Origin: G965212005 sp965212005
GTDB lineage: Bacteria; Pseudomonadota; Gammaproteobacteria; Porifericomitales; Porifericomitaceae
DNA: 64,000 bases
Assembly: GCA_965212005.1 (NCBI GenBank)
Contig: OZ243038.1
Span: forward strand, 868,001 to 932,000
Reading direction: 5' to 3'
Shown: piece after piece, positions 45,798 to 54,552 of the stretch
Layout: each line of letters opens with the position of its first letter
Position numbering within the stretch: position 1 is the stretch's first letter
Notes under the pieces: generated by a model
What the model saw: the letters and a program-made list of their open reading frames with translations, nothing else
Database searches by the model: none
Told to the model about the DNA's origin: nothing
Position numbers and translations under genes: made by a program

Positions 45798-48265
45798 GTG
45801 TTCCCCGCCCGCGCGGGGATGAACCGGACGTGCGGAACCCATACACCGTCACCGACGCGTGTTCCCCGCCCGCGCGGGGATGAACCGTAGTTTGAGAATG
45901 CTTTTCGGTTCAGAGGGAGGTGTTCCCCGCCCGCGCGGGGATGAACCGATGCTTGTCTCTGGAGTGGATACTTCCAGGGCGTGTTCCCCGCCCGCGCGGG
46001 GATGAACCGGCACGCGCCAATTCAGTGCGGGAATAGAGGGTGTGTTCCCCGCCCGCGCGGGGATGAACCGGTTAAAATCGTCCGGAAAGCCTTGCAGGCG
46101 TAGTGTTCCCCGCCCGCGCGGGGATGAACCGCCGCAGAACATGTCAGCGAAGGTTTTAATATCGTGTTCCCCGCCCGCGCGGGGATGAACCGGTGATAGC
46201 AGCCTACTCAATCGCCACCCTGGAGTGTTCCCCGCCCGCGCGGGGATGAACCGCGAGCAATCAGCGAACCTATTATCAAGGTTATGTGTTCCCCGCCCGC
46301 GCGGGGATGAACCGGATTAGAAAATACTGCGGCGCTGTTAATGCGTGTGTTCCCCGCCCGCGCGGGGATGAACCGCACAACGACATTTATTGACCGATCC
46401 GGGCGACGTGTTCCCCGCCCGCGCGGGGATGAACCGAGCCCCGCATCCACGTCGACGGCCTCTTCATGGTGTTCCCCGCCCGCGCGGGGATGAACCGGTA
46501 TTGATTTGAGGAACCCAACCATGAAAAAAGTGTTCCCCGCCCGCGCGGGGATGAACCGTACTACCCAAGCTATCATCAAATTGATGAAGGGTGTTCCCCG
46601 CCCGCGCGGGGATGAACCAAACGGCTGGCGAAGCTGTCGGTGGCATCGATCAGTGTTCCCCGCCCGCGCGGGGATGAACCGACCGTCAGACGAAAACCAG
46701 TTAAATCCGATAGGTGTTCCCCGCCCGCGCGGGGATGAACCGTCATGGCCATCGACCACCCGAAACTCGCCGGTGTGTTCCCCGCCCGCGCGGGGATGAA
46801 CCGCAATAGACAAACAGCGCCTGTCGCAGGCGCCGGTGTTCCCCGCCCGCGCGGGGATGAACCGTAAATCGCTGAAAGACACCTCATCGCCGGCACGTGT
46901 TCCCCGCCCGCGCGGGGATGAACCGTGTGAGCCTGGGAGTGCATCAAACTGTGGATTGTGTTCCCCGCCCGCGCGGGGATGAACCGTCCGACGGATACCT
47001 TATCGCCGATTGGATCGTGTGTTCCCCGCCCGCGCGGGGATGAACCGTGCAAACGCCGTGCCGCTGATAAACCCCCAGTGTGTTCCCCGCCCGCGCGGGG
47101 ATGAACCGGTCCTAATCGAGCTGCGCGCGGGGGAGGTTAAGTGTTCCCCGCCCGCGCGGGGATGAACCCGGCGGTCCACTGTTTTGAGACTTCCCCGCCG
47201 CGTGTTCCCCGCCCGCGCGGGGATGAACCGGTTCTACGCCATATCTCCTGGCGGGCTAATCAGTGTTCCCCGCCCGCGCGGGGATGAACCGAGATTTACC
47301 AGACCGTATCGGCCCAGTAATGAGTGTTCCCCGCCCGCGCGGGGATGAACCGGACTGTACACCCCTCAGCTGCAACGAGTTGGGGTGTTCCCCGCCCGCG
47401 CGGGGATGAACCGCCTGCGCATTGATCGCCTGTGCCGCGTTCTCGGTGTTCCCCGCCCGCGCGGGGATGAACCGAAGATCTGATTTTCTACACACTGTCC
47501 CCCGGCGTGTTCCCCGCCCGCGCGGGGATGAACCGTTTGAGGATTGAGGGGCAAAGGAATGGATAGTGTGTTCCCCGCCCGCGCGGGGATGAACCGTCCA
47601 TCCTTATGCACTTTGAGAAAGCAAATCGGTGTTCCCCGCCCGCGCGGGGATGAACCGGACAACCGGGGGGCTGCTTGCTTCTGTGCAGCGTGTTCCCCGC
47701 CCGCGCGGGGATGAACCGTGGCCGCGGACAGAGGCGCGCAGGTCATTTATGTGTTCCCCGCCCGCGCGGGGATGAACCGAAACCGGTACTATCCAGTCTC
47801 GGCTTGGTTTCGTGTTCCCCGCCCGCGCGGGGATGAACCGGAGTAATGATATGGTTATACCTACAATCCGTTGTGTTCCCCGCCCGCGCGGGGATGAACC
47901 GAAATTACTTAAAGCTCTTGCCCGCTATGGCAGTGTTCCCCGCCCGCGCGGGGATGAACCGAAACTCCAGAGTGGCGCCGTTGGTAAACGTTAGTGTTCC
48001 CCGCGCGCGCGGGGATGAACCGCACCCTTACTATGACGCAGAGGGCCTCCCGTCGTGTTCCCCGCGCGCGCGGGGATGAACCGATCATCATATCCGCGCC
48101 TACAGTGGCCCCTTCGTGTTCCCCGCGCGCGCGGGGATGAACCGGCAGCCGGGCGCTGATACGTGCTACCCGCATGTGTTCCCCGCCCGTGCGGGGATGA
48201 ACCGACACATCTGCCACTGTTTTCTTTCTTGCCGTGGTGTTCCCCGCTCGCGCAAGGATGAACCG
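45798..48265 (+). CRISPR. Type I-E CRISPR array, 41 repeats and 40 spacers
   Basis: Repeats of 29 bases begin GTGTTCCCCGCC and end GCGGGGATGAACCG, with an internal inverted repeat (CCCCGC / GCGGGG). The period is 61, giving 32-base spacers, except for occasional 31- or 33-base ones (repeat starts at 46591/46653, 47812/47873/47933 and 48116/48176). Repeats 14 and 23 have a changed last base. Repeats 37-39 (47994, 48055, 48116) share a C-to-G change in the loop, repeat 40 has CCCGTGCGG, and repeat 41 (48237) is degenerate, as expected at the trailer end. It lies 100 bases after cas2. Confidence 0.97.
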
Positions 48266-48322
48266 TCCGGCTATGCAGCGTGCCCAGCCCCCCGCTGATG
48301 AACGGTTTAGCGCTGCCGCGGG

Positions 48323-49072
48323 CTATCCTTTGGCAGGATGCTGTTTCCGATGATGGCGCCGGTGGTGGCACCGGGAGGAGCGGAATTCCTTCCGGGTCAC
48401 CGCACCGTCTTTGTCCTGGTCCATGCAGAGGAACCAGCTCGCTCCCATTTTTTGGAATTCCTCCACGGAAATCATGCCGCTGTTATCCAGATCGGATTTG
48501 CTAAACATTTTTGCGCTCTTCCGGAAGAATGGCAGTTCCTCTCCTTCCAACTGGCTGTCTGCATTGGCATCCATCCTGGAAAAACGATCTTCCCCGTGCT
48601 GGGCTGCTTCTGCACGGCTGACGCTGCCGTCCTTATTGGTGTCGAGTGCCTTGAAGACGTGGCGCGCCCTGCGTCCCCGACCTATCTCGTCCTTGCTCAC
48701 TGAACCGTCACCATTTTTGTCCCAACGCTGAAATCTGCGTTCGCTGGCGGCCTGGTGCTCTGTCAGGGAAACGGTGCCGTCGCCGTCCTGATCGAATTCG
48801 GCCAGGCGCTTTTGCAGCCGGCGCAAAAATGGCAGTTCGCCCTTTTCCAACTGGTTATCGCCGTTGCTGTCCCACTGCTGGAAACGTTTGGCACGAAATT
48901 CGTCCAACTCTGACTGTACGATGCGCTCGTCCGCATCCAGGTCCAGGCTGGAAAAACGTTCGTGGCGGGAGCCATGTTTACCGTCATCGCCCCCCAGGAC
49001 GGGCATGGCCGGGGTGGCGGCGACCAGCATCGCCGCAACCCATGTTATGGTCGTTGAATTGCGTATTGTCAT
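48323..49072 (-). CDS. Secreted protein with eight EF-hand loops
   Basis: A 249-residue protein. A signal peptide (TWVAAMLVAATPAMPVLGG) is followed by eight 12-residue calcium-loop patterns: DLDADERIVQSE, DSNGDNQLEKGE, DQDGDGTVSLTE, DKNGDGSVSKDE, DTNKDGSVSRAE, DANADSQLEGEE, DLDNSGMISVEE and DQDKDGAVTRKE. Several have the full Asp-x-Asp/Asn-x-Asp-Gly ladder; others lack the Gly. The C-terminus is His/Arg-rich (CHHRRHHRKQHP) and may bind metals too. ATG 49072 has a GAGGAG site; the open frame to 49177 is rejected. It likely acts as a periplasmic or surface calcium binder; the partner is unknown. Confidence 0.88.
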   Translation of the reverse strand: MTIRNSTTITWVAAMLVAATPAMPVLGGDDGKHGSRHERFSSLDLDADERIVQSELDEFRAKRFQQWDSNGDNQLEKGELPFLRRLQKRLAEFDQDGDGTVSLTEHQAASERRFQRWDKNGDGSVSKDEIGRGRRARHVFKALDTNKDGSVSRAEAAQHGEDRFSRMDANADSQLEGEELPFFRKSAKMFSKSDLDNSGMISVEEFQKMGASWFLCMDQDKDGAVTRKEFRSSRCHHRRHHRKQHPAKG

Positions 49073-49417
49073 TTTACTATTCTCCTCTTTGCCTCTGTAA
49101 CCGAGGCTCCGCAGATTGCGGCAGTTAAAACGGGCAGATAAACTGCCTCCGATCAGCGGGACGGGACGCCGGCACAACTGTCTTCATCCCCGCCTACCTG
49201 CTCCATTATAGTCCATCCGGCGCCCCGGTCGGAAAGAGTCGGGCAGGCCCGCTGCGCTGCGCTTTTCCCGCGCCCTGCCGCCCACGCACAACGCAGCACA
49301 AACGGAATACTCCCGCTCACTTGCCGTCTGCAAAGGAATAAGGGTAGACTGATTCCGTGCGCCGGCGGCGTTTGCGGGCTGACGTGTACGCAGGGCGCCT
49401 GCAACTGGAACCTTCTT
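49073..49417. other. 345-base stretch without a recognised gene
   Basis: It separates the divergent EF-hand and HIT genes and should hold both promoters. A minus-strand frame (49153-49446) is not supported. No promoter boxes or inverted repeats stand out. Confidence 0.3.
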
Positions 49418-49759
49418 ATGGCAGACACCCTCTTTGGCAAAATCATCCGGCGCGAGATCCCGGCCGAGATCCTCTATGAGGATGATTTATGCCTGGCTGT
49501 CCGGGACGTCAACCCGCAAGCCCCGCAACACTTGCTGCTCATCCCGAAAAAACCCATTGCCCAGCTCTGCGAAGCGCAAGATACCGATCGTGAGCTTTTA
49601 GGACACCTGCTGCTCATTGCCAAACGGGTGGCGCACGAACAGGGTTTCGGGGAAGCGTTTCGCCTGGTGATTAACAACGGTGCCGAGGCCGGTCAAACGG
49701 TATTCCACCTGCATCTGCACTTGCTCGGGGGCAGGAAGATGCACTGGCCGCCCGGTTAA
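49418..49759 (+). CDS. HIT-family nucleotide hydrolase (HinT-like)
   Basis: A 113-residue histidine-triad protein. The HLHLHLLGG motif supplies the triad with the nucleophilic His, and LFGKIIRREIPAEILYEDD and HLLLIPKKPI are the usual N-terminal parts. Family members hydrolyse adenosine phosphoramidates, such as AMP-NH2. The gene ends 65 bases before a convergent membrane-protein gene. Length and motif match HinT. Confidence 0.93.
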   Translation: MADTLFGKIIRREIPAEILYEDDLCLAVRDVNPQAPQHLLLIPKKPIAQLCEAQDTDRELLGHLLLIAKRVAHEQGFGEAFRLVINNGAEAGQTVFHLHLHLLGGRKMHWPPG

Positions 49760-49823
49760 CTTCGGCTGGCAGTGCCTGCATGGCAGGCGTGATGGCGCAC
49801 CGTATCCTGCCAGGGACATGGGC

Positions 49824-51185
49824 TTAGTCCCACAGCAGTCCCACCCAGGCCACGACGACCCAGTACATGAAAAACACATAGCGCCAATTCCAGCGCGGAA
49901 ACACAAGGATGCGGGCACCGAAGGCACTGTGCAAAAACAGGTGCATACCGGAGAAGGGCGACAGGCAGACCCCCAGCGCCCAACTCGCCAGGAACAGGAT
50001 ACCCAGCAGATTGGGATCGATCGGCAAGGAGGCCAGCAGCGCGGCGGCCGTGGCGATGCCGATGACCGGATGGACACCGATTAGCGCGGCCAGGATCAAA
50101 AGCAGCAGCAATCCGGCCGCCTGAACGAGGCCGAAATGCTCGATCCGCAGCGCAAACAACCCGGATTCAACCAGGCTCCCGATGCCCGAGGCAAATATGC
50201 CGGCGCTCAGAAACAAAGATAACTCCGCGCCGCTACCGGGCAAAGCGCAGCGCACGTGCCGCAGCAGGATCGTGCCGGTGCGTCGGCCCTGCTGCCACAA
50301 TAAAGCCGCCGCCGTCACCAGCAATGCGGCCACCGTAATCAGGGCCAGCACGCTGACGGCGGGCAGCAGGCGATGCGCGATCAGCACCATGCCGCCCAGG
50401 GCCAGCGGGAGCCATAAGGAGCTCAGGCGCATCGAACAGCCGGTGAAACTCCGCATGCCGGGATCCCCCGCCCGTTCGAGCATCGTCACCACCAGGGATA
50501 CGCAGGCCAGAGGCAGACCGAACAACACCAATAATTCCAACTCCGCACCCGGCGCATAACTCAGGGCCACCGCCATGGCGGCGAAAAAGGGAGACCAGAA
50601 TGCGGCGGCGGAAAAACAGCGCGACAGCATCAGCAATTGCAGGCGGCTCAGGCCGCCGTCGCGCTGCATCTGCCGGCCCATAATGGCGAGCGCGGAAATG
50701 TTGATCGCGACGCTGAACAGATGCACTCCCAGCAGACTCCTGCGAAAGGATACGGCACCTTGCGGTGGCCCGGCGTCCCGTGCTCCCCGCGGGCTGGTAA
50801 TCCGGCGCAGAAAAGTGACCCCGCTCAACAGTGCCAGGAGTTCCAGGTTGATCGCAAAAATACGGCCCGGCGGCGGCACCTGGCCGCGTAGTGCAGCCCA
50901 TAACAGCGCGCTGCCGCCCAGTGCCAGCATGCACAGGCTCAGCCGGAGCTGGTGCGGCGGCAACGTGGGCAGCAACAACAGCAGGGCGGCCCAGGCACAA
51001 GGGGCGGCGGACCAGGATGGCAGGGCCGGCCAGAACGCGCTCAACACCACCAGGGAGAGCATGCCCAGCAGCAGCGCACCCGCCAGCGCGGGAGGCGGCG
51101 GGTGACTGCGGCGCCGCACGTCCGGCCGCGCCGGTGCCGGCCCAGCGCCCGGCACCGGCAGGGCGCCGGGCCCAACCGGCTCCAC
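49824..51185 (-). CDS. Uncharacterised multi-spanning membrane protein
   Basis: A 453-residue protein with about ten hydrophobic segments. I do not recognise a specific family. The late part (IGVHPVIGIATAAALLASLP, then NLLGILFLASWALG and CLSPFSGMHL) has the helix-break-helix look of ion-transporter-superfamily permeases. The first ~35 residues are Pro/Gly/Arg-rich and may not be translated; a downstream start is possible. It is placed between the HIT gene and dxs, on the same strand as dxs with a 76-base gap. Confidence 0.55.
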   Translation of the reverse strand: MEPVGPGALPVPGAGPAPARPDVRRRSHPPPPALAGALLLGMLSLVVLSAFWPALPSWSAAPCAWAALLLLLPTLPPHQLRLSLCMLALGGSALLWAALRGQVPPPGRIFAINLELLALLSGVTFLRRITSPRGARDAGPPQGAVSFRRSLLGVHLFSVAINISALAIMGRQMQRDGGLSRLQLLMLSRCFSAAAFWSPFFAAMAVALSYAPGAELELLVLFGLPLACVSLVVTMLERAGDPGMRSFTGCSMRLSSLWLPLALGGMVLIAHRLLPAVSVLALITVAALLVTAAALLWQQGRRTGTILLRHVRCALPGSGAELSLFLSAGIFASGIGSLVESGLFALRIEHFGLVQAAGLLLLLILAALIGVHPVIGIATAAALLASLPIDPNLLGILFLASWALGVCLSPFSGMHLFLHSAFGARILVFPRWNWRYVFFMYWVVVAWVGLLWD

Positions 51186-51260
51186 GGAATCGGCTCGCCT
51201 GCCGATCAGAAATGCCTGCCCGGCGCCGGGTAGGCCAGGCGATGAGCCGTACGCCGGGGC

Positions 51261-53153
51261 TCAGGAAGCGTTGCGCTGGACCCGGGCGGCGACAAAAGCC
51301 GGTAACCGTGATCGGATAAACTCACCGACCCCGGCGACGGTCAATCCCGCCTCCTGCAGCATATCTTCCCGACTGCCGTGGGCAATAAAACGATCCGGCA
51401 GCCCGCAATTCAGTACGGCGCTGCGCTCGTGCCGGGCCAATACTTCATTGACCGCGCTGCCGGCGCCGCCTGCCAGCGCGTTTTCCTCTATGGTGACCAG
51501 GTGTGCGTGCGTGGCAGATAGATCCAGTATCAACTCCTCGTCAATGGGCTTGATAAAACGCATGTTCACCACGGTGGCGTCCCATTGCTCACCCAGCTCG
51601 GCGGCAATGGCCACCATGGAGCCGAAGGCAAGTAAGGCGATCTGCTTGCCGCGCCGGCGAATTTCCGCCTTGCCCAGAGGCAAAACCTGCATCGGCCAGG
51701 AAATGGCAACCCCGGGCCCGCTGCCGCGCGGATAGCGTACTGCTGCGGGCCGTTCGAGCTGAAAGCCGGTGTAGAGCAGTTGCCGGCACTCATTCTCATC
51801 GGCCGGGCTCATCAGCACCAGGTTCGGCAGGCAACGCAAGTAACTGAGATCGTAGGATCCATTATGCGTGGGACCGTCCGCCCCAACCAGGCCGGCACGG
51901 TCGATGGCAAACAACACCGGCAGGTTCTGATGGCAAACGTCGTGGATCACCTGGTCGTAGGCTCTTTGCAGAAAGGTGGAATAAACAGCCACGACCGGCC
52001 TCAATCCTCCGCAGGCAGCCCCTGCCGCCACCGTAACGCTGTGCTGTTCGGCGATGGCGACGTCGAAGTAGCGATCCGGGAAGCGTTCTGAAAATTCGAC
52101 TAATCCGGAACCTTCGCGCATGGCGGGGGTAATCGCTATCAGTTCCGGGGTGCGCTCTGCCATGTCACAAAGCCACTGGCCGAAGACTTGACTGTAGGTC
52201 GGGGGCGGCGGGGTCTGCGCCGACTGAATGCCGGTTTGCAAATTGAACGGACTGACCCCGTGATAGCGCACCGGGTCCGCCTCGGCGGGGGCATAACCCT
52301 TTCCCTTGCGGGTAATGACGTGCAGCAACTGCGGTCCCTGCAACTTCTTGATATTGCTGATCGTACTGAGCAGTACCGGCAAATCATGTCCGTCAATGGG
52401 GCCGATGTAGTTAAAACCGAATTCCTCAAACAACGTGCCGGGCACAATCAACCCCTTGACGTGCTCTTCCGTGCGCCGGGCCAATTCCCAGACCGGAGGC
52501 ATATTGGATAAAACCTTCTTGCTGCCTTCGCGCATCGCTGTATAGAGTTTGCCGGACAGGATCTGGGCAAAGCGCCCGGACAAGGCGCCTACGTTAGGCG
52601 AGATGGACATGTCATTGTCGTTCAGGATGACCAGCAGGTCGGCATGCAGCTCACCGGCGTGATTCAACGCTTCAAAGGCCATACCGGCAGTCAGGCCGCC
52701 GTCACCGATCACGGCGACGCACTTGCGATCCTCGCCCTTTTGGCGCGCCGCGATGCTCATGCCCAGGGCGGCACCGATCGAGGTGCTGGAATGCCCAACG
52801 TCGAAACAGTCATATTCACTCTCGTCCCGCTTCGGAAACGGGGCCAGCCCGCCGTGCTGGCGGATGGTGTGCAGGCGCTCGCGCCGGCCCGTCAGTACCT
52901 TGTGCGGATAGGCCTGGTGCCCGACGTCCCAGACCAAACGATCATATGGGGTATCGTACAGGTAATGCAGCGCGATGGTGAGTTCCACCGCTCCGAGACC
53001 GGCGGCAAAGTGCCCGCCGCTGCCGCTGACCGAGTGCAGCAGGAATTCCCGCAGTTCGCGAGCGCATTGCTCAAGCTGGAACTCCGGCAACTTGCGCAGG
53101 TCTGCGGGCGTGCGCAGCTTGTTCAAAATAGGGATATCGGGGCTCTTTTTCAT
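51261..53153 (-). CDS. dxs: 1-deoxy-D-xylulose-5-phosphate synthase
   Basis: A 630-residue thiamine-diphosphate enzyme that condenses pyruvate and glyceraldehyde-3-phosphate, the first step of the MEP isoprenoid route. Diagnostic parts are VGHQAYPHKVLTGRR, GDGGLTAGMAFEALNHAG and the following NDNDMSISPNVGALS, DGHD, IAEQHSVTVAAGAA with the catalytic Glu, and DRAGLVGADGPTHNGSYDL. Length is standard. In many gammaproteobacteria ispA and xseB precede dxs; here they do not. Confidence 0.97.
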   Translation of the reverse strand: MKKSPDIPILNKLRTPADLRKLPEFQLEQCARELREFLLHSVSGSGGHFAAGLGAVELTIALHYLYDTPYDRLVWDVGHQAYPHKVLTGRRERLHTIRQHGGLAPFPKRDESEYDCFDVGHSSTSIGAALGMSIAARQKGEDRKCVAVIGDGGLTAGMAFEALNHAGELHADLLVILNDNDMSISPNVGALSGRFAQILSGKLYTAMREGSKKVLSNMPPVWELARRTEEHVKGLIVPGTLFEEFGFNYIGPIDGHDLPVLLSTISNIKKLQGPQLLHVITRKGKGYAPAEADPVRYHGVSPFNLQTGIQSAQTPPPPTYSQVFGQWLCDMAERTPELIAITPAMREGSGLVEFSERFPDRYFDVAIAEQHSVTVAAGAACGGLRPVVAVYSTFLQRAYDQVIHDVCHQNLPVLFAIDRAGLVGADGPTHNGSYDLSYLRCLPNLVLMSPADENECRQLLYTGFQLERPAAVRYPRGSGPGVAISWPMQVLPLGKAEIRRRGKQIALLAFGSMVAIAAELGEQWDATVVNMRFIKPIDEELILDLSATHAHLVTIEENALAGGAGSAVNEVLARHERSAVLNCGLPDRFIAHGSREDMLQEAGLTVAGVGEFIRSRLPAFVAARVQRNAS

Positions 53154-53607
53154 TATTGTCCGGGCGTCTGCTTGATACCTTCCGGGAATCGAATCAATCG
53201 CTGCGCATTATCCCTTGCCAGGCACAAAGCAGGCAAGCCACCGCAGATCCAACAGCCTGCTGATATAGCCGTCTTCCCGCTTGGGCATCACTACAATGCC
53301 TGGAAAAGTCCTGGGGTTCCATGCGCGTGCGCCGCCTGCCTGGATCGGAAGCCGGCGCGTCTGCCTGGGCACGGCCTGGCGGAGGGAACGGGGCAGGAAG
53401 GCACACAACGAGCGCCTGGCACGCTGTAGTGCGGGCCGCTTATTTTGGCTGCCGCCGGTGCCACCACCGCTCATGCCCCGGACAGTGATGCCCGATATCC
53501 GGCCAGGGGCTGCGGGTGTGAAGTGACCTGCCCGGCACTCCCGGCTGCGCCGGCACCTGCCTGAAACCCGGCCCCCGCGCAACGGCGGTTATCGGGCACA
53601 CGGCGGG
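53154..53607. other. 454-base stretch without a recognised gene
   Basis: It lies between dxs and ubiK, both on the minus strand. GC-rich frames on both strands have no recognisable motifs. The dxs promoter should lie here; no convincing boxes are seen. Confidence 0.3.
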
Positions 53608-53865
53608 CTATGGACCGCGGTCGTTTTGTTGCTCCAGCTCCGCTACCCGCTGCTCCAGCTCCTCAACGCGCAAGCGCAGGCGCTCCAGCACCCGAAGCTG
53701 TATATCGTACTCACGGCGGCTCACCACCAGGTCCAGCTGCTCCAGCGATCCGCCCAGGGCGGCTTTGAAGTTCTTGCCTGCATCCGCGCGGAACTGGCGC
53801 AGATCTTCAGGCAGGACGTCCCGCAGTCCACTCAGCAGCTCGTGCAGTTTGCCGTTTGATTTCAA
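53608..53865 (-). CDS. ubiK: UbiK-like ubiquinone biosynthesis accessory factor
   Basis: An 85-residue protein of the BMFP/UbiK family: LSGLRDVLPEDLRQFRADAG, followed by a coiled coil with the signature REYDIQLRVLERLRLRVEEL and EQRVAELEQ. UbiK helps the UbiJ-linked Ubi complex in aerobic ubiquinone synthesis. A TTG at 53865, preceded by AGGAAAG, gives the family length; the frame opens at 53967. The minus-strand gene is divergent from glnK. Confidence 0.85.
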   Translation of the reverse strand: MKSNGKLHELLSGLRDVLPEDLRQFRADAGKNFKAALGGSLEQLDLVVSRREYDIQLRVLERLRLRVEELEQRVAELEQQNDRGP

Positions 53866-54076
53866 TGATGCTTTCCTGACCTCAGGCCGGATATTGTACC
53901 TCATCAGGCCGGCGGAGCAGGACTGGCCCAGGTCCGCCCGGGTGCAGACGCGCCGCGGATGCTCCATTTTGGTGCATCCGGAGCGAACGATGCGGGGCGC
54001 TGATTGCCTCTTCCGGGGGCTGCTGGACCATCAGAACCACAATGCGCGTGCCCGCCCGCGCTTCCTGGGCGACATT

Positions 54077-54092
54077 TGGCCTGATCCTTGCG
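54077..54092 (+). promoter_or_regulatory. sigma-54 promoter of glnK-amtB
   Basis: TTGGC-CTGATCC-TTGCG has the -24 GG (54078-54079) and -12 GC (54090-54091) with the required ten bases between and TTGC around the -12. Sigma-54/NtrC control of glnK-amtB is well known in proteobacteria. Transcription would start near 54103, about 110 bases before glnK. Confidence 0.7.
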
Positions 54093-54095
54093 TAC

Positions 54096-54121
54096 ACTTG
54101 CATGGCATACTTGCATGGCAT
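54096..54121 (+). repeat. 13-base tandem direct repeat
   Basis: ACTTGCATGGCAT occurs twice in a row (54096-54108 and 54109-54121). It covers the expected transcription start of glnK, just behind the sigma-54 boxes. Its role is unknown. Confidence 0.85.
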
Positions 54122-54213
54122 ACTGCCAACTCGCTGCCGGACGCAGGCAGCCGTTATGAGCGATGCTCCCGTAACCTATTTGAGGAGACAGACATGAAAC
54201 GGAGAAGACCACG

Positions 54214-54552
54214 ATGAAACTGCTGACGGCGATTATCAAGCCCTTCAAATTAGATGACGTGCGAGAGGCTCTGTCTGAACTCGGAGTGCAAGGACTGAGT
54301 GTTACTGAGATCAAGGGATTCGGGCGGCAAAAAGGACATACCGAACTGTACCGCGGGGCCGAGTACGTGGTCGATTTTCTGCCCAAGACCAAGGTTGAGC
54401 TGGCCATAGATGACGGCATGGTCGAGGCGGCCATCGAAACGATCATCAAGGCTGCCGGAACCGGAAAAATTGGCGACGGCAAGATTTTCGTCACTCCGTT
54501 GGAACAGGCGATCCGCATCCGCACCAGAGAGACTGGTAATGACGCTCTGTAG
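54214..54552 (+). CDS. glnK: PII nitrogen-regulatory protein (GlnK/GlnB)
   Basis: A 112-residue PII protein. KLLTAIIKPFKLDDVREAL and the T loop GFGRQKGHTELYRGAEY are complete, including Tyr51, the uridylylation site, and the C-terminal signature (GTGKIGDGKIFV) is present. Behind a sigma-54 promoter and overlapping amtB by 14 bases, it should regulate the ammonium channel, so the name glnK is used rather than glnB. Confidence 0.95.
   Translation: MKLLTAIIKPFKLDDVREALSELGVQGLSVTEIKGFGRQKGHTELYRGAEYVVDFLPKTKVELAIDDGMVEAAIETIIKAAGTGKIGDGKIFVTPLEQAIRIRTRETGNDAL

Noticed and set aside
45849..47746. Minus-strand frames giving repeated RFIPARAGNT-like peptides
   Set aside because: They are translations of the CRISPR repeats and not proteins.
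45798..48265. Self-targeting spacers
   Set aside because: I noticed no spacer match within this window by eye, but no systematic search was possible, so nothing is claimed either way.
53208..53582. 124-codon minus-strand frame upstream of dxs
   Set aside because: Arg/Pro-rich product without motif; no supporting start signal.
54410..54538. Upstream start for amtB at 54410
   Set aside because: It would lie inside glnK in another frame; the ATG at 54539 gives a normal signal-like N-terminus.
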